From Hyphochytrium catenoides (lineage: Eukaryota; Sar; Hyphochytriomycetes; Hyphochytriales; Hyphochytriaceae): 10,568 nt of DNA. Under the pieces are notes generated by a model that made no database searches, had not been told where the DNA came from, and was given only the letters and a program-made list of their open reading frames with translations. The DNA is taken from the NCBI GenBank assembly GCA_900088475.1, contig FLMG01004680.1:1-10568 (forward strand). Reading direction: 5' to 3'. Shown here one piece after another: positions 8,601 to 10,568 of the stretch; position 1 is the stretch's first letter; the number at the start of each line of letters is the position of its first letter. Made by a program: the position numbers and the translations under genes.

Positions 8601-9535
8601 CGCTGTTTTGATATGTGCTCGCTCGTCAGTTATGGAGGAATTAGCTCTCTGAGCTGGTTCGCATCTATCCCTTCATTTTCTCGTCTCTGTCGTATCTCAA
8701 TGTCTCTTTCTCACTCTTTCTCTAACTCTCTTCCGCACAGCTGAGAGAAGGAATGCTGGAAGCATACACAGGCATTGTCCAGGGCATGGTAGCCGGTCAG
8801 AAGCTGGAACCGTTTTATGCCTTTGTCCCGAGCATTATCGAGTTCCTGCAGCAGATCGCTGAAGATGTCAGCAGGGACGAAAACGTGACCAAGGCGGCCG
8901 TCGGCCTTATCGGGTAACGCTCTCTCATCCCTCGCATAACCCATTCTGTTTGGCGTCTTCTTCACCCTCTGCTGTTCTGAATGGCGCCTTTCCCTGCAGA
9001 AATCGTTCCGTCATCGTTGCTCTTCCCTATCTCTATATCGCCTGCACGCTATCTCACCTACGTACCATCTCCTCTTGGAAGCTCTCCTCTATCTCGCTCT
9101 TTCTCTTGCGTTGTCACGCTTGACGATTGACTTAGTTGACTGAGTCATTGGGGGATCTCTGCTGGTCACTCATGAAGCTTATGCCCCTTGTCTCCTTACC
9201 CTTATCTCTTTTATGCTATGGTGCACAGTGATCTAGCGACTGCATACGGCAATAGAGTAGGCCCTCTTCTGAAGCGCGATTTTGTCAACCAGCTCTTTAT
9301 TGACTGTTCAGAGAGTGGCACAGAGTCCGCTATCCAGACCGTAGAATGGGCTAGAAAGGTATCTTCTTCGTTGATGGGCTGGCTATCCCTAAAACTTTCC
9401 TCTCTTTCAGACTCACATCCTCCTATCGCTCCAGCTGGCCTCTTTATGTATCTTCTATCTGCTCTTCCACTGACAGCTGTCTCCCTCTCTCTCGTGTTCT
9501 TTCCTCCGTAGGCTGTCAACTCACTGAGGGCATGA
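5649..9535 (+). CDS. KPNB1: Importin subunit beta-1 (karyopherin beta-1), complete, 10 exons
   Basis: This is the nuclear import receptor that binds importin alpha or cargo in the cytoplasm, crosses the pore by contacting FG nucleoporins, and releases cargo on RanGTP binding. Exons are 5649-5688, 5806-5864, 5980-6084, 6144-6221, 6284-6457, 6641-7765, 7914-8567, 8741-8913, 9229-9358 and 9512-9535, giving 853 residues (human 876, yeast Kap95 861). The protein is all-helical HEAT repeats. Family landmarks appear in order: N-terminal MDLTEVLARAQ, RQAAGLYLKN of the Ran-binding end, ELPFKEWNDLLP, LGYLCEEL, EFWSTICEEEMDL, the acidic loop EEDQDDDTW at 331-339, DTSAFAIGRICEL, RSVKPPVFSCFGDIALAIG at 692-710, EAYTGIVQG at 752-760 and a short tail ending in SLRA. 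The start has a good context (GACCATGG). No break or missing landmark is seen. Details such as SVKPP and the CEE run are closer to plant and protist proteins than to yeast. Confidence 0.97.
8914..9228 (+). other. Longest importin beta-1 intron (intron 8)
   Basis: This 315-nt intron starts GTAACG and ends GCACAG, splitting a Gly codon between exons 8 and 9. Both flanking exons are securely placed by homology. It is CT-rich and contains the 11-bp palindrome TGACTGAGTCA at 9137-9147, preceded by TGACTTAG at 9128. No hidden exon was found; the start of the frame at 9188 belongs to intron sequence. Confidence 0.85.
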
Positions 9536-9712
9536 GGCTTCTCGTTGGGCTTTGGTGACCAGCGTTAATCAGTCCAAGTTCTCAGTAATAGGCAGTACAA
9601 TGGAGTCCAGGACGTTAGGGAAGGATTAAGTTAGTTGTGAATGAGAGAGAAGAACCTGCCAGAAAGGCAGCGAGTCCTTGTGCGGTCTATGGTTACTTCG
9701 GGTCGGTCGCTC
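9536..9712. other. 3' flank of importin beta-1
   Basis: This is probably 3' UTR followed by intergenic DNA. No AATAAA occurs close to the stop codon, so the true 3' end cannot be placed here. Confidence 0.4.
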
Positions 9713-10249
9713 TTATGGGGACGAGGTGGAGAGAGAGAGAGGCGGAGGACGAGGCAGACCAAGTAGAGCAGTACCCAGAAGGGAACAGTTGTCTCTTGGA
9801 GCGGCCTTCCCTCTCTCTCTCCGGCAACCAGAAGTGGGAACTGCAGAGGCACAAGGCTTTGGTGGCATATCAACGGTGTAGAGTCTGGAGAGAGAGAGAG
9901 GAAAAGAGAGAGGGCAAGGGAAGACTCTTTCATAATAAAAGCTGTTGATATAGAGTGAGCACATTCTTCTCTAATCTTAGGCCTCCTCCTAGGTCCTTGC
10001 TATTTGGTATGTCTACTTAGGCGCCATTATTCACTGCTTCAGCGCCGCGTTTCGTCTCGTTGCATGCAAGAAAGAATTACTGACGGAGTACTGCCTAGCG
10101 GAGTGCCATAGTACAGCGCTTGCGTTATCTATAGGAATAGAACTGACACGTAGAAGAAGGAGCAGGACGAGGCACAGCAGGCGCCTGCTCAATAGGCGAG
10201 TGATGTTCCACCTAGCTCTCCGATGGTGATGCCAAGTACAGAGCCACAT
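9713..10249 (-). CDS. Speculative two-exon minus-strand gene
   Basis: A minus-strand frame starting at ATG 10249 encodes an arginine-rich start followed by LLCLVLLLLLRVSS, which resembles a signal peptide or membrane anchor. It can be spliced from a GTGAAT donor (exon end 10035) to a CT-tract CCAG acceptor (exon start 9884). The phases match, and the frame runs on to a stop at 9713, for about 128 residues in total. The second exon is Pro/Arg/Ser-rich and low in complexity. Nothing resembles a known family, and the phase match alone has a one-in-three chance of being accidental. The pyrimidine-rich strand supports minus transcription only weakly. If real it converges on importin beta-1. Confidence 0.18.
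9730..9912. repeat. AG/CT microsatellite tracts
   Basis: Runs of (GA)n occur near 9731-9741 and 9890-9900, with CTCTCTCTC near 9810-9820. They are short low-complexity tracts, the last run providing the pyrimidine tract of the speculative minus-strand acceptor. Confidence 0.7.
9934..9939 (+). terminator. AATAAA, possible polyadenylation signal
   Basis: This is the first canonical AATAAA downstream of the importin beta stop codon, about 400 nt away. That distance is long for a compact gene, so use of this signal is uncertain; a variant signal nearer the stop is equally possible. Confidence 0.2.
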
Positions 10250-10568
10250 TCTCAGCTCTTCTGCGGGCTAGTTTTCCCAGCCCTCTCTCTCTCGCTCTGC
10301 CCTAACAAAGCTCTCTCATATACTTATCCTCCGTGGGTGCGTGCTTCCTCTTGCTTTCCCCTTCGCTTCCATCTTGGTCTCTCATCACCTGGTCAGGGTT
10401 TCTCTTGAGTGTCTGCTCGGCTAGTGCTTCTGCTGGCTGCCGGGTGTCTCTCGCTCAAGCTCTTCGTTCCTTTTTGCTCTTCTTCGACATCATTCGCTCA
10501 CGTTCTTGCCCTTCTTTCTCCTTCGATGAGCTCTCTTTGTTCCTACTCCTCTCGTCTCTCTCTCTCTC
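10250..10568. other. CT-rich terminal stretch ending in (TC)n
   Basis: The + strand is pyrimidine-rich throughout and ends in a (TC)n run from about 10554 to the window edge. No supported coding frame is seen. It could be an intron of a + gene continuing outside, or flank of the minus-strand candidate. Confidence 0.5.

Noticed and set aside
9637-9948. 103-codon + frame rich in Glu and Arg
   Set aside because: It is driven by GA-repeat composition (runs of WREREE type) with no domain; it is likely low-complexity DNA downstream of importin beta.
1-10568. Prokaryotic features, CRISPR arrays, operons, rRNA or tRNA genes
   Set aside because: The window is clearly eukaryotic with spliced genes; no spaced direct-repeat array, tRNA fold or rRNA segment was seen.

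Overview
This is nuclear DNA from an intron-rich eukaryote with roughly balanced base composition by eye. Two protein genes on the + strand can be reconstructed exon by exon. Both use GT-AG introns of mostly 59-183 nt (one of 315 nt), often with CT-rich tracts before the acceptor. The species cannot be fixed. The importin beta reads closer to plant and protist versions than to yeast, while the cyclin looks most like cyclin J, a type best known from animals. A non-model eukaryote such as an alga or other protist fits best.

Layout. Bases 1-547 have the structure of a long terminal repeat: TGTTGGA at one end, TCCAACA at the other, with an internal TATA box and AATAAA signals. Bases 548-1975 hold no gene I can support, apart from a CpG-rich patch, an inverted-repeat cluster and one weak exon-like frame. 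Bases 1976-3575 are an eight-exon cyclin gene. Bases 3576-4756 hold exon-like fragments interrupted by stops and one open segment that may be a retroelement relic. Bases 4757-5142 are purine-rich on the + strand, and 5143-5445 carry a candidate minus-strand exon. A short CpG-containing intergenic stretch with a repeated E2F-like element precedes the complete ten-exon importin beta-1 gene (5649-9535, predicted 853 residues). The last kilobase has AG/CT tracts and a weak minus-strand gene model.

Functionally the two confident genes are a cyclin (cell-cycle or CDK partner) and the nuclear import receptor that carries cargo through the nuclear pore. They are separate transcription units and nothing here shows they act in one pathway. 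The window starts exactly at an LTR-like terminus and ends in a (TC)n run, so it may be a whole contig broken at repeats. I found no clearly new biological system. The most useful leads are the LTR, the retroelement-like relic, the E2F-like promoter repeat, and the CT/AG strand asymmetry that predicts minus-strand transcription units.
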